Source: an uncultured Tenacibaculum sp. | Lineage (GTDB): Bacteria; Bacteroidota; Bacteroidia; Flavobacteriales; Flavobacteriaceae | Assembly: GCA_937922085.1 (NCBI GenBank) | Contig: CAKZVD010000061.1 | Coordinates: forward strand, 1 to 64,000 | Direction: 5' to 3' | DNA length: 64,000 bases | Program-made: the position numbers and the translations under genes | Part shown: piece by piece, positions 24,716 to 33,936 of the stretch | How positions within the stretch are numbered: the first letter of the stretch is position 1 | How the letters are laid out: the number at the start of each line of letters is the position of its first letter | The notes under the pieces: model-generated | Databases searched by the model: none | Seen by the model: the letters and a program-made list of their open reading frames with translations, nothing else | Told to the model about the DNA's origin: nothing

Positions 24716-27097
24716 TTATAATTTAATAGTTAGTTTGTTTGTTTTATTGGTGTTCCATTTTAATGGAATTTCTAATTGCTTTGTTTCTTTATTCCAATTA
24801 AAATCTAACTGTGTATTTCCTAAAACAACTTTTTTAGGTTTACTATTTATATGATGTACAATACAGTTAATATGTTTCTCTTGTGATGTAAAGTTATCTC
24901 CTATTTTAGCTTTAAAATAAAGCTTAATTTTATTTTTCTTTACTTCAGATTCAAATTGTAGTATTTCATACTTTCCTTTTTCAAAAGCTTTTGAAGTAAT
25001 ACCATCATCGTTATATATTTTTCGTTGACTTTTTTTGATTTTATGATCATGATAATAATGTAAATCAAATGTTGAAAATGAATACGCTGTTGTTGTTTGT
25101 ACTATTTTAGTTTGCGGAATAAAAGCTCCTGCTCTCACATAGGTAGGTATTGAATTCTTTGCTACTTTTATTTTTTTTGATTGCCCACCTGTTATTCTTT
25201 CATCTGTATAAAAATTAAACCATGTTGCATTCTTAGGAAAATAAACTGTTGTTTCTTTAACACCTGCTTTTAATATAGGAGTAATTAAAAAATCTTTCCC
25301 CCATAAATACGTCGATGAATTTTCTATTAAAGACGGTGTATCGTCTTCAAAAAACAACGGACGCATTAAAGGTGCACCTGTTATATGATTATCAAAAACA
25401 GTGGTGTAATTATATGGCAATAATTTATATCGAAGTTCTATTGCTTTTTTTGCTAATTTCTTTGCTTTATCTGCTCTAAAAATTGGCTCACTAGCTACTT
25501 CTTCTTGCGCATGTGGCCTATAAATTGGTTGAAAAACGCCATATTGTAACCAACGTGCATATAGTTCATCATCTAAATTTGCGCCTGCAAAACCTCCTAA
25601 ATCTGAATGCATAAAAGCTAAACCTTGCATTCCCATTTGCAATGCTATTTCTGGCTGACTTTGTAAGCCTCCCCAGGTTCTATTTACATCGCCTGACCAA
25701 GGAATGAATCCAAAACGTTGTGATCCTGAATATCCGGCACGCATTAAAATAAACGGACGTTCATTAACATATTCTTTTTGATACCCTTCATATATTAAAC
25801 GAGCCCAATCATGCCCATAAATATTATGTACCTCATCTGCTGTACCTGTAGCGTGTATTAGTTTTGAAGGATGTACTTCTGGTTCTCCTAAATCTCCCCA
25901 AATACCTGCAACTCCTAACTCTTTTAACTCTTTATAAATATTCCAAAACCATTTTTTCCCTTTCGGGTTATAAATATCAATTAACCCTGTATTTCCAAAA
26001 TAGAAATCGTATTTAAATGAATTTCCAACTGAATCTTTTGCCAATATTTGTTTTTGATCTGCTTCTTTCCATTTTTTTGAAGTTGTTAAAACAAAGGGTT
26101 CTGTTATTAAAATTGTTTTTACTCCCTCTTTTTTAAAATCAGTAATCATTTTCTTCATATTCGGAAATGAATCTTTAAACACTTCCAAATTACCCATGGT
26201 TCCTTTAATATCCTTACCAAACCAATATAAATCAAGAATTACAGCATCTACAGGTATCTTTTCTTTTTTAAATTTATTGATTGTATTTCGAGTTTCTTTT
26301 TCTGAATGATATCCAAATCGACTTGAAAAATTACCTAATGCCCAACGAGGTAACATCGGTTGCTTTCCTGTTAAATCAGTGTAATTATCAATTAAATCAT
26401 ACCAAGAATCACCTACTATAACCTGATACGTTTTTCTTCCAGAAATGGTTTCATAAGTAAGTGTATTGTTTTTCTTACTATCTAAATCTAAATATCCAAT
26501 AGGTGCATTATCAAAATGAATTAAGTATTTTTTAGATGAAATAACAATTGGCATTGTATAATTCATTAATTCTGCACGTGTTTCATACCCATAATGAGCA
26601 CGATTGTATAATTGCAATCGATTCCCTCTACGATTCATTCCTAAAGCTCTTGCTCCACCTCCATATAATACCTCATCAGGAGTTAAGTTTAAAGAAATAG
26701 CTTCACCCTCTTTTACTGTATGATATCCTTCTTTTTCTGAAGTAATTAAAGCATCATTATAAAAATAGCGAATTTGAAAAGGTGCTTTTTCTATGGTTAC
26801 TTTAATTCCTTTTGATGAAAAATAAACCTTTGTTGATGTTTCATTATACTTAATATTATTATTAGTAGGTTTCATAACCACAGCATGAGACTTTTTATTT
26901 AATGTCTCTTTTGTAGGCACAAAAGAAGTTTCTATTATTTTTGAATCATAGAATTTAATATTATAAAACCCATCACTTACTTTTACTTCAAGAATATTTC
27001 CTGATTGTATTGAAGCTTCTATAAATTTTCTTTTTTTATTTTGAGCAACAACAGTACTCGCAATAAAGCATACTATGATTAAAAGTGTTTTCTTCAT
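24716..27097 (-). CDS. GH31 alpha-glucosidase, exported
   Basis: The 793-residue protein has a signal peptide (LLIIVCFIASTVVAQ). GH31 features in order: N-terminal beta-sandwich, then a catalytic barrel with GIWGDLGEPE (nucleophile Asp about 401) and WSGDVNRTWGGL (acid/base Asp about 466), AFMHSDLGGF, LMRPLFFEDD, and the C-terminal beta domains common to GH31. It releases glucose from maltodextrin ends in the periplasm. Its ATG overlaps the stop of the upstream esterase gene by one base, a sign of translational coupling. Confidence 0.93.
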   Translation of the reverse strand: MKKTLLIIVCFIASTVVAQNKKRKFIEASIQSGNILEVKVSDGFYNIKFYDSKIIETSFVPTKETLNKKSHAVVMKPTNNNIKYNETSTKVYFSSKGIKVTIEKAPFQIRYFYNDALITSEKEGYHTVKEGEAISLNLTPDEVLYGGGARALGMNRRGNRLQLYNRAHYGYETRAELMNYTMPIVISSKKYLIHFDNAPIGYLDLDSKKNNTLTYETISGRKTYQVIVGDSWYDLIDNYTDLTGKQPMLPRWALGNFSSRFGYHSEKETRNTINKFKKEKIPVDAVILDLYWFGKDIKGTMGNLEVFKDSFPNMKKMITDFKKEGVKTILITEPFVLTTSKKWKEADQKQILAKDSVGNSFKYDFYFGNTGLIDIYNPKGKKWFWNIYKELKELGVAGIWGDLGEPEVHPSKLIHATGTADEVHNIYGHDWARLIYEGYQKEYVNERPFILMRAGYSGSQRFGFIPWSGDVNRTWGGLQSQPEIALQMGMQGLAFMHSDLGGFAGANLDDELYARWLQYGVFQPIYRPHAQEEVASEPIFRADKAKKLAKKAIELRYKLLPYNYTTVFDNHITGAPLMRPLFFEDDTPSLIENSSTYLWGKDFLITPILKAGVKETTVYFPKNATWFNFYTDERITGGQSKKIKVAKNSIPTYVRAGAFIPQTKIVQTTTAYSFSTFDLHYYHDHKIKKSQRKIYNDDGITSKAFEKGKYEILQFESEVKKNKIKLYFKAKIGDNFTSQEKHINCIVHHINSKPKKVVLGNTQLDFNWNKETKQLEIPLKWNTNKTNKLTIKL

Positions 27098-28044
27098 TAT
27101 TTATGTAATAAAAATTGTAGCGGAATATTCAATCTTTTGTTCCATGAATTTTCTGAGTGATCAGCTCCTTCAAATTTTAAGTTTTTGTAACTTTTTTCAG
27201 TATATCCTTTTTCTAAAAATAAAGCATCTATTTGTTTGGCATATTTTGGATAAAATTGATCTAATGTTTTTGTTCCATAATCAAAATACAACTTATGATT
27301 TTTTGGTGAAGGAATTTTATCTTTGAGGTATGCAAGTATAGCCTTAGAGAAAGGGTTATTTTTCATAGGATTTGCTCCAGGCCAATGTGTAGATATACAA
27401 GCAGCTCCGTAAAACACTTTTGGATATTCACATATTGCATACATAGACATTAATCCGCCCATTGATGAACCTGCTACAAATGTATTTTTTTGGTCCTTTA
27501 ATATTGAATACTTATTATCGATAAAAGGTTTTAGCTCCTTAACCATGAATTTTAAATAATTATCTCCTGTTAAGTTTACATTAAAATTGGTTGCCTTTGC
27601 TTGTTTATAAATTGAATCTCTAGTTTGTTTTGGCATATAACTCATTGCTCTTTCTGGAAATAAATCTTGCCATCGTACTGCTGGAATATTATGAATCCCT
27701 ACTACTATTACCTCTTCAATTTTTTGTTCTTTAATTAATTTAGAAACCCAATCATCAACTTTCCATTCTTGTTTATTCCAAGTGGTAGTGGCATCAAATA
27801 AATTTTGACCATCATGCATATATAAAACAGCATATTTCTTAGTTGGTGTATAATTTTTAGGTAACCAAATATCTACGTTTCTTGGTTGAATATTTTTTGA
27901 TGGAAAATTTTCTATTCTTTCTAAAGAACCTTCATAGAGAACAGCCTTTGACATTTTTTTTATTTTAAAATCATCTTTTTGAGCATTAGTTGTCCAACTA
28001 TTTACAAGTAAAAAACAGGTAAATAACCATATTCTTGTTTTCAT
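27097..28044 (-). CDS. Exported alpha/beta-hydrolase, esterase D / CE1-like
   Basis: From ATG 28044 the protein is 315 residues with signal peptide MKTRIWLFTCFLLVNSWTTN. An ATG 33 bases upstream gives an unlikely charged extension. The fold is a putative esterase: VDIWLPKNY, YMHDGQNLFDA, nucleophile elbow GSSMGGL (Ser about 193), and a C-terminal GADHSENSW His. It resembles enterochelin esterase/CE1 enzymes often found in polysaccharide loci. It could deacylate substituted glucan or an unrelated ester. It lies between GH65 and GH31 in the operon, with a hairpin just upstream. Confidence 0.8.
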   Translation of the reverse strand: MKTRIWLFTCFLLVNSWTTNAQKDDFKIKKMSKAVLYEGSLERIENFPSKNIQPRNVDIWLPKNYTPTKKYAVLYMHDGQNLFDATTTWNKQEWKVDDWVSKLIKEQKIEEVIVVGIHNIPAVRWQDLFPERAMSYMPKQTRDSIYKQAKATNFNVNLTGDNYLKFMVKELKPFIDNKYSILKDQKNTFVAGSSMGGLMSMYAICEYPKVFYGAACISTHWPGANPMKNNPFSKAILAYLKDKIPSPKNHKLYFDYGTKTLDQFYPKYAKQIDALFLEKGYTEKSYKNLKFEGADHSENSWNKRLNIPLQFLLHK

Positions 28045-28130
28045 ATAATTAATGTTAGATGTTGCTACATAGTGCATGGCAAAATGTTTTTAAAATAGAA
28101 AAACACTAGTTATTATTCTTTTAATGTTAG

Positions 28131-28159
28131 ACCTCACAGGTTTTAAAAACCTGTGAGGT
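28131..28159. repeat. Perfect-arm hairpin (REP-like) inside the glucan operon
   Basis: ACCTCACAGGTTTT pairs with AAAACCTGTGAGGT around a single A. Its GC content is above the surroundings. I recall closely similar hairpins dispersed through flavobacterial genomes. It separates the GH65 gene from the esterase gene and may act as an mRNA processing or attenuation point. Confidence 0.6.
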
Positions 28160-28175
28160 GTTATAAACTAGCTTA

Positions 28176-30482
28176 TTATATTGTAACTAATGTATTTGGT
28201 TGTATAGTTACTTTTGAATTGTTTACAATTATTTCTAACTCTTTATTTCCTTCTAATTCGAACTTTACATCATTATGACAAACAGAAACCTTTATAATTT
28301 GATTTCTAAAATTCACTTTAAATGAATATCCTTTCCATTGTTTTGGTATTCTTGGTTCAAAGCTTAATGTATTACTTTGAATTCTCATACCTCCAAAACC
28401 TTCAACAATACTCATCCAAGTACCGGCCATAGAAGTAATATGTAACCCTTCTTCTACCTCTTTGTTATAATCATCTAAATCTAATCGAGAAGTACGTAAA
28501 TAGAATGTATATGCTTGTTCCATTCTATTTAATTTAGCTGCCTGAATACTGTGCACACATGGTGATAAAGAGCTCTCATGTACAGTAAAAGGTTCATAAA
28601 AATCGAAATGACGTGCTAATTCTTCTTCTGTAAAATGATCTTCAAAGAAATAAAACCCTTGTAAAACATCTGCTTGTTTTATATAAGGTGAACGTAAAAT
28701 ACGATCCCAACTCCACTTTTGATTTATAGGACGTTGTGAAGCATCTAAATTAGCTACAGTAACTAATTCTTTATCTAAAAAACCATCTTGCTGTAAAAAC
28801 ACTTTTTGTTCTTTAGAATATGGTAAGTATACATTACTTGCTACCTTTTTCCAACTATTTAATTCTTCTTCTGAAAACTTTGTTTTTTCTAAAATTCGTT
28901 TAAAATCTGAACTATATTTAGACTTTACAATTTCAATGTTTTCTAAAGCATAATCTATACACCATTTTGCTATATAATTAGTGTACCAATTATTATTAAT
29001 ATTATTTTCATACTCATTAGGCCCTGTAACACCCAACATTACATACATACTTTTACTTTCTGAAAAAGTAAAACGTTGATGCCAAAAACGAGCAATTCCA
29101 ATAAGTACTTCTAACCCTTTTTCTGGTATATAACTGTAATCATTGGTATAACGATGGTAATTATAAATAGCAAATGAAATAGCTCCATTTCTATGAATTT
29201 CTTCAAAAGTAATTTCCCATTCATTATGGCATTCCTCTCCATTCATAGTAACCATCGGATATAAAGCTGCTCCGTTAGAAAAACCTAGTTTCTCTGCATT
29301 TTCTATTGCTTTATCTAATTGATTGTATCTATAAGTAAGTAAACTCTTCGCTACCTCTTCATTTTTAGTTGCCATATAAAAAGGCAAACAATATGCTTCT
29401 GTATCCCAATACGTACTACCACCATATTTTTCTCCTGTAAAACCTTTAGGGCCTATATTTAAACGAGCATCTTTTCCTAAATAAGTATGATTTAATTGCA
29501 TAATATTAAACCGAATACCTTGTTGTGCTTTTACATCTCCATCAATTGTAATATCTGCTTTATCCCAAATTTTTAACCAAGCTTCTTTTTGTTGTTCTAA
29601 CAAGGAGTTAAACCCTAAATCTGAAGCTAATTTTAAAGCATTTTTAGAAGCTGTAATTAATTGATTTTTATCATGATTACTATCAACTACATACCCACCA
29701 AATTTGTGTATTGTACACTTTTCATTTGCTTTTACAGCTACTTTATAGCTAAATGATATATTCGTTTTTGTTTTATTTACTTTTGGTTGGATATTTTGCT
29801 TTTCAGAATTTAAAAATAATTGAGATTCCATAAAAGTACAGGTATGAAAATTAGTTTTCATCGTATGTGCTTCAATAAAAGCTTGTTCATTTTTAGATTC
29901 AATTTGCAAGGTATTCCAGAATTGATCATCCCAGTTACTATCTTCATTTTGAATTCCACTATCTAAATAAGGTTCAAAAGTTATAGTTACGTCTTTAGAT
30001 ACTGGCGTTACATTATATTCAATAGCACCTACCTCATCTAAATCTATACTTAAAAAACGTTTTGTTGTTACTTTAACTGTTACGTCATTTTGTAATGTTG
30101 CTGTAAAGCTTCTAGATAACCATCCTTCCTTCATGTTTAATTCACGGCGAAAATCAATAATCTCTTTACAAGTATGTAAATCTAATGCTGTATCATCAAC
30201 AAAAACGTTAATTCCAATCCAATTAGGGGCATTTAAAACTTTTGCAAAATATTCTGGATATCCATTTTTCCACCAACCAACTCTTGTTTTATCTGGATAA
30301 TAAACTCCTGCTATATAACTTCCTTGAAAAGTTTCTCCTGAATAACTTTCTTCAAAATTTGCACGTTGTCCCATGGCTCCATTACCAATACTAAATAAAC
30401 TTTCAGATGATTTTACTCTTGTAACATCAAACCCTTCTTCTATGATAGACCATTCATTAGGTATAATATAATTTTGATTCAT
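28176..30482 (-). CDS. GH65 maltose phosphorylase
   Basis: The 768-residue protein without signal peptide shows the GH65 layout: N-terminal beta-sandwich (VTRVKSSESLFSIGNGAMGQRANFEE), an (alpha/alpha)6 barrel with TYWDTEAYCLP, MNGEECHNEWEITFEE, the catalytic acid in VTGPNEYENN (Glu about 489), and DDYNKEVEEGLHITSMAGTW, with a C-terminal jelly roll. It splits maltose with phosphate into glucose and beta-glucose-1-phosphate in the cytoplasm. Being beside beta-phosphoglucomutase, a maltose-type MFS carrier and amylases makes maltose the likely substrate over trehalose, kojibiose or nigerose. Confidence 0.92.
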   Translation of the reverse strand: MNQNYIIPNEWSIIEEGFDVTRVKSSESLFSIGNGAMGQRANFEESYSGETFQGSYIAGVYYPDKTRVGWWKNGYPEYFAKVLNAPNWIGINVFVDDTALDLHTCKEIIDFRRELNMKEGWLSRSFTATLQNDVTVKVTTKRFLSIDLDEVGAIEYNVTPVSKDVTITFEPYLDSGIQNEDSNWDDQFWNTLQIESKNEQAFIEAHTMKTNFHTCTFMESQLFLNSEKQNIQPKVNKTKTNISFSYKVAVKANEKCTIHKFGGYVVDSNHDKNQLITASKNALKLASDLGFNSLLEQQKEAWLKIWDKADITIDGDVKAQQGIRFNIMQLNHTYLGKDARLNIGPKGFTGEKYGGSTYWDTEAYCLPFYMATKNEEVAKSLLTYRYNQLDKAIENAEKLGFSNGAALYPMVTMNGEECHNEWEITFEEIHRNGAISFAIYNYHRYTNDYSYIPEKGLEVLIGIARFWHQRFTFSESKSMYVMLGVTGPNEYENNINNNWYTNYIAKWCIDYALENIEIVKSKYSSDFKRILEKTKFSEEELNSWKKVASNVYLPYSKEQKVFLQQDGFLDKELVTVANLDASQRPINQKWSWDRILRSPYIKQADVLQGFYFFEDHFTEEELARHFDFYEPFTVHESSLSPCVHSIQAAKLNRMEQAYTFYLRTSRLDLDDYNKEVEEGLHITSMAGTWMSIVEGFGGMRIQSNTLSFEPRIPKQWKGYSFKVNFRNQIIKVSVCHNDVKFELEGNKELEIIVNNSKVTIQPNTLVTI

Positions 30483-30551
30483 TTTCTTTTAATCTAAAAA
30501 GAGATAGACAAAAACTACTGTCTTTTAATCTCTATATGTTTCTTAAATTTT

Positions 30552-31208
30552 TTATTTCTCTATTAATTCTTTTATAAAAGCGGTTGATATTTCAGTAAAG
30601 TCTTTAAAAATATAATCCGCTTCTTTTAATGTTTCCTTTTCTCCAATACCTATAGAAATCATATTTGCTGCATTTGCTGCTTGAACACCAGCTACTGAAT
30701 CTTCGAATACAATACAGTTTTCTGGAACAATTTTTAATTCTTTTGCAGCTATTAAAAACACTTCTGGATCTGGTTTTGCTTTACTAACATCTGTTCCATC
30801 AACAATAGATTTAAAATCTTCTATCAATGCTACTTTTTCTAATATTGCTCTTGCATTTTTACTTGCAGATCCTAAGGCAAAAGGTTGCTGCTCATCTTTT
30901 AAAAAATCAAGAACTTTAGGCACATCTGCTAAAATTTCATCTTGATCCATTTTTTCAATGTACTTCAGATAATCATTATTCTTTTTTGCCATTAGCTCAG
31001 TAAAAACTGCTTCAGGCACTGTAGTTTTACCCCAGTCTAAAATTTTTTCTAATGATTTTACACGGCTAACTCCTTTTAATTCTTCATTTTGTTTTTCAGA
31101 AAAATCAATTCCTAAATCATTGGCTAATTTTTTCCAAGCCAAAAAATGATATTTAGCGGTATCAACTATAACACCATCTAAATCAAATATGAATCCTTTC
31201 TTATTCAT
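30552..31208 (-). CDS. pgmB: beta-Phosphoglucomutase
   Basis: The 218-residue HAD-superfamily protein has FDLDGVIVDTAKYHFLAWK (nucleophile Asp9, acid/base Asp11), a helical cap with SRVKSLEKIL, LGSASKNA, and VFEDSVAGVQAA near 170. The match to the beta-PGM group is close, particularly the cap and GSASKNA. It converts beta-glucose-1-phosphate from maltose phosphorylase into glucose-6-phosphate. Spacing of 3 bases to the transporter and 69 to GH65 supports a single operon. Confidence 0.93.
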   Translation of the reverse strand: MNKKGFIFDLDGVIVDTAKYHFLAWKKLANDLGIDFSEKQNEELKGVSRVKSLEKILDWGKTTVPEAVFTELMAKKNNDYLKYIEKMDQDEILADVPKVLDFLKDEQQPFALGSASKNARAILEKVALIEDFKSIVDGTDVSKAKPDPEVFLIAAKELKIVPENCIVFEDSVAGVQAANAANMISIGIGEKETLKEADYIFKDFTEISTAFIKELIEK

Positions 31209-31211
31209 TCT

Positions 31212-32591
31212 TTATATGTCTTCGTTTGTTTGGTAAGAGATTGCTTTTTTATTTGTAATTAAGAAATTACATAATCCAGCTATAATTAAACTTAAGCCAG
31301 CAACTATCATCGCATTTATTGTTTCTTTTCCTAAAAGTTTAAATATAAAATTAATACCTCCTAATGCTGCTATAATTTGAGGGATTACTATGAACATGTT
31401 AAAAATTCCCATAACAACTCCCATTTTCTTAGGATCTACAGAACTTGACAACATAGCATAAGGCATTGATAAAACACTACCCCAAGAAAAACCTATCAAT
31501 GTAAATGATAAAATTAAATACTCTGGAGATGGAATGAAATACATAGAAATGAAACCTAATCCTCCTGCTATTAAAGAAAACATATGTACATATTTTCTAT
31601 TAATTCTTCTTTTAGAAGTATATAACACTAATAACAATGCAAAAATCATAGAAGATAATCCGTATATCCCCATGTATTTACCTACTTGATTCGACGATTC
31701 TTGAAAAGCTGTATTTGCTACATTATATGCTTCTGCCTGAACTGTATTTGCCATGTCATATGCCTTTTCAATAGGAACTGGTGTTTTAAATACATGTTCA
31801 GTAAGTGCAGGATTTGCAAGTGTCCACATAGTAAAGAAAGCAAACCAGCTAAAAAATTGAATAATTCCCAATTTTTTCATGGTTAATGGCATTCCAGAAA
31901 CATTTTCTATGATATCTGCAAAGAATCGATTCTTCTTTTTCTTCTCTTCATTAAAAGCTTCCATGTCTTCTGGTGGATATTCTTTTGTAGTAAAGACCGT
32001 ATATAATATACTTATTAAGAAAATTATTGCTCCAATTGCAAAAGCTACTTTAACAGATGCTGGTAATACTCCTGATGGTGCTGAATCACTTGCTCCAAAT
32101 TTAGAAACCATCCAAGGTAAACTACTTGCTACCCAAGTTCCAACTCCAATTATTAAAGTCTGTATTACAAAACCATATGAGCGTTGAGAATCTGGTAACT
32201 TATCTGCTACCAAGGCTCTAAATGGTTCCATTGAAATATTAATAGATGCATCTAAAATCCATAAAAAACCTGCAGCAATCCAAAGAGTTGGTGAATGTGG
32301 TATAAAAATTAGTGCAATAGAACTTAAGATAGCTCCTATTAAAAAATAAGGGCGCCTTCTTCCCCATCTTGGACTCCAAGTGCGGTCACTCATATAACCT
32401 ATTATGGGTTGTACTAGCAATCCTGTTAAAGGTGCAGCAATCCATAAAATAGGAATTTTATCTATTTCAGCTCCTAATGTTTGAAAAATTCTAGACATGA
32501 AACCACCTGTTAAGGCCATTCCAAATTGAATTCCTAAAAAACCAAAACTCATGTTCCAGATTTCTAAGAAACTTAATTTACGCTTGTTCAT
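31212..32591 (-). CDS. MFS maltose/sugar transporter (SLC45-like)
   Basis: The 459-residue protein has 12 predicted helices. The N-terminal FLEIWNMSFGFLGIQFGMALTGG and LLVQPIIGYMSDRTWSPRWGRRRPYFLIG (loop 2-3 signature) are typical of the SLC45/GPH-like sugar carriers found with GH65 and GH13 genes in Bacteroidota. A hydrophilic segment at about 255-300 separates the halves. It should import maltose or short maltodextrins through the inner membrane by cation symport. It is first in the minus-strand operon; the 128 bases upstream contain inverted repeats listed separately. Confidence 0.9.
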   Translation of the reverse strand: MNKRKLSFLEIWNMSFGFLGIQFGMALTGGFMSRIFQTLGAEIDKIPILWIAAPLTGLLVQPIIGYMSDRTWSPRWGRRRPYFLIGAILSSIALIFIPHSPTLWIAAGFLWILDASINISMEPFRALVADKLPDSQRSYGFVIQTLIIGVGTWVASSLPWMVSKFGASDSAPSGVLPASVKVAFAIGAIIFLISILYTVFTTKEYPPEDMEAFNEEKKKKNRFFADIIENVSGMPLTMKKLGIIQFFSWFAFFTMWTLANPALTEHVFKTPVPIEKAYDMANTVQAEAYNVANTAFQESSNQVGKYMGIYGLSSMIFALLLVLYTSKRRINRKYVHMFSLIAGGLGFISMYFIPSPEYLILSFTLIGFSWGSVLSMPYAMLSSSVDPKKMGVVMGIFNMFIVIPQIIAALGGINFIFKLLGKETINAMIVAGLSLIIAGLCNFLITNKKAISYQTNEDI

Positions 32592-32627
32592 TATCGTAAT
32601 AGTTAGTTAATAGTACGATAAGCGCTC

Positions 32628-32669
32628 AGACTTATCTTTAATTGTGCAGTAAAGATTATTGATAAGTCT
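32628..32669. promoter_or_regulatory. Inverted repeats and shared 16-mer upstream of the transporter operon
   Basis: AGACTTATC (32628-32636) and GATAAGTCT (32661-32669) are exact inverted copies. A further GATAAG lies at 32617-32622. Inside, TAAAGATTATTGATAA (32650-32665) occurs again, base for base, at 33878-33893 before susC. The location between operon start and regulator gene suggests a control site; which protein binds is unknown. Confidence 0.4.
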
Positions 32670-32719
32670 TATAATGCTGTAAATATATACTTTTTTTATT
32701 TACAGTAACAAAAAAATAA

Positions 32720-33736
32720 TTATGATTTGCTAGATTCTCTTATTTTTAAATTGCTAGATATCACTTTTGTTTGTGGTGTTCTTTCCTTTTTATCATTTTC
32801 TATTCTATCTATTAATAAGTCTGCTGCTTGCTCTCCCATAGTGAAACCATGCTGTACTACTGTTGTTATAGAAGGAGAAGAATATTTAGAAATCAGTCCG
32901 TCAGTAAATCCTACAACAGAAAGTTCTTCTGGAATTTTCATTCCTTTCTCTTTTGCTATCCTAATAGCTGTTGCTGCGTAAATTTCATTTACAGCAAATA
33001 CTGCATCTATTTTTTCATCAAATAATTTGTGTATTTGACTGTATATATCTTCATCTTCATCTACATTTATAATTAGATTTTTATCTATTTTTATTCCTGT
33101 TTCCTTAATTGCTCTTTCATACCCTTGTAACCTATCTAAACCAACTGTTACGTGCTCTGGTGTAGTAATAATTCCTATGTTTTTACACCCTATATTAATT
33201 AAATGTTTAGTTGCTTTATATCCTGCTCCAATATCATCAACAATTACACTATCACATTCAATAGAATTATGAACTCTATCAAATAAAACTAAAGGCACTT
33301 CATTTTCTATTAAATTATAAAAATGATTTAACTCTTTATTTCTAAGTGACTCCTTTGCTATTGAAACAATAAGACCATCTACACTTCCATTGGTTAATAC
33401 ATTGATGGTTTCTATTTCTTTTTGTTGCTGTTCGTTTGAAAAACAAACCATAATATTGTATCCACGTTCATTTGCTACCTTTTCAATTCCAGAAATTACA
33501 GTAGAGAAAAAATGATGTACTATTTTAGGTAATATGATACCTATAACTTTTGTTTTTTGATTTCTTAATTGTAATGCTAAATTATTAGGCCTATAATTAT
33601 AATAATCTGCATACGCTTTAATTCTTTCTTTCGTTTCTATACTAATTTCGTGACTATCTCTTAAAGCTTTGGAAACAGTAGATGTAGATACGCCTAACTC
33701 TTTAGCTATTATCTTAATGGTAATTTTTGGTTTCAT
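32720..33736 (-). CDS. LacI-family transcriptional regulator of the glucan locus
   Basis: The 338-residue protein has an N-terminal HTH (TIKIIAKELGVSTSTVSKALRD, residues 5-26), hinge region with NNLALQLRNQKT, and a periplasmic-binding-protein-like effector domain (VIGIILPKIVHHFF, DGLIVSIAKE, LVLFDRV, TTVVQHGFTMGEQAADLL). It is placed between the two arms of the glucan locus, as for MalR-type regulators of Flavobacteria, and a perfect LacI-type operator lies upstream of its own ATG and of susC. Likely effector: maltose or a maltodextrin. Whether it activates or represses cannot be told from sequence. Confidence 0.92.
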   Translation of the reverse strand: MKPKITIKIIAKELGVSTSTVSKALRDSHEISIETKERIKAYADYYNYRPNNLALQLRNQKTKVIGIILPKIVHHFFSTVISGIEKVANERGYNIMVCFSNEQQQKEIETINVLTNGSVDGLIVSIAKESLRNKELNHFYNLIENEVPLVLFDRVHNSIECDSVIVDDIGAGYKATKHLINIGCKNIGIITTPEHVTVGLDRLQGYERAIKETGIKIDKNLIINVDEDEDIYSQIHKLFDEKIDAVFAVNEIYAATAIRIAKEKGMKIPEELSVVGFTDGLISKYSSPSITTVVQHGFTMGEQAADLLIDRIENDKKERTPQTKVISSNLKIRESSKS

Positions 33737-33808
33737 ATTTTACAAAACTGATAAAAAAAAACAGATGATATTATGAATACGTTAAGTTATAGTTAGAAAG
33801 TTATCAAC

Positions 33809-33824
33809 ACGAAAACGTTTTCGT
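33809..33824. promoter_or_regulatory. LacI-family operator between regulator and susC
   Basis: ACGAAAACGTTTTCGT is a perfect 16-bp palindrome with the central CG typical of LacI/CcpA/MalR operators. It is 72 bases from the regulator start and 112 bases from the susC start, well placed to control both. Confidence 0.75.
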
Positions 33825-33877
33825 AGCATTTATAGTTGCTAGAGCGTGCTTTTAATATCTATCTTCACATCGCAGAC

Positions 33878-33893
33878 TAAAGATTATTGATAA
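33878..33893. promoter_or_regulatory. Second copy of the 16-mer shared with the transporter-operon control region
   Basis: TAAAGATTATTGATAA is identical to 32650-32665. It lies 44 bases before the susC ATG. The two copies have the same orientation on the plus strand although the genes they precede are divergent. Confidence 0.35.
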
Positions 33894-33936
33894 TAAAAAC
33901 TAATTCAAATTTACTTATTTATCTAAGAATTTACAC

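Noticed and set aside
32677..32705. CTGTAAATA...TATTTACAG hairpin after the LacI gene
   Set aside because: Stem is all but AT-only with an 11-base loop and no U run on the relevant strand, so it is too weak to call as a terminator.
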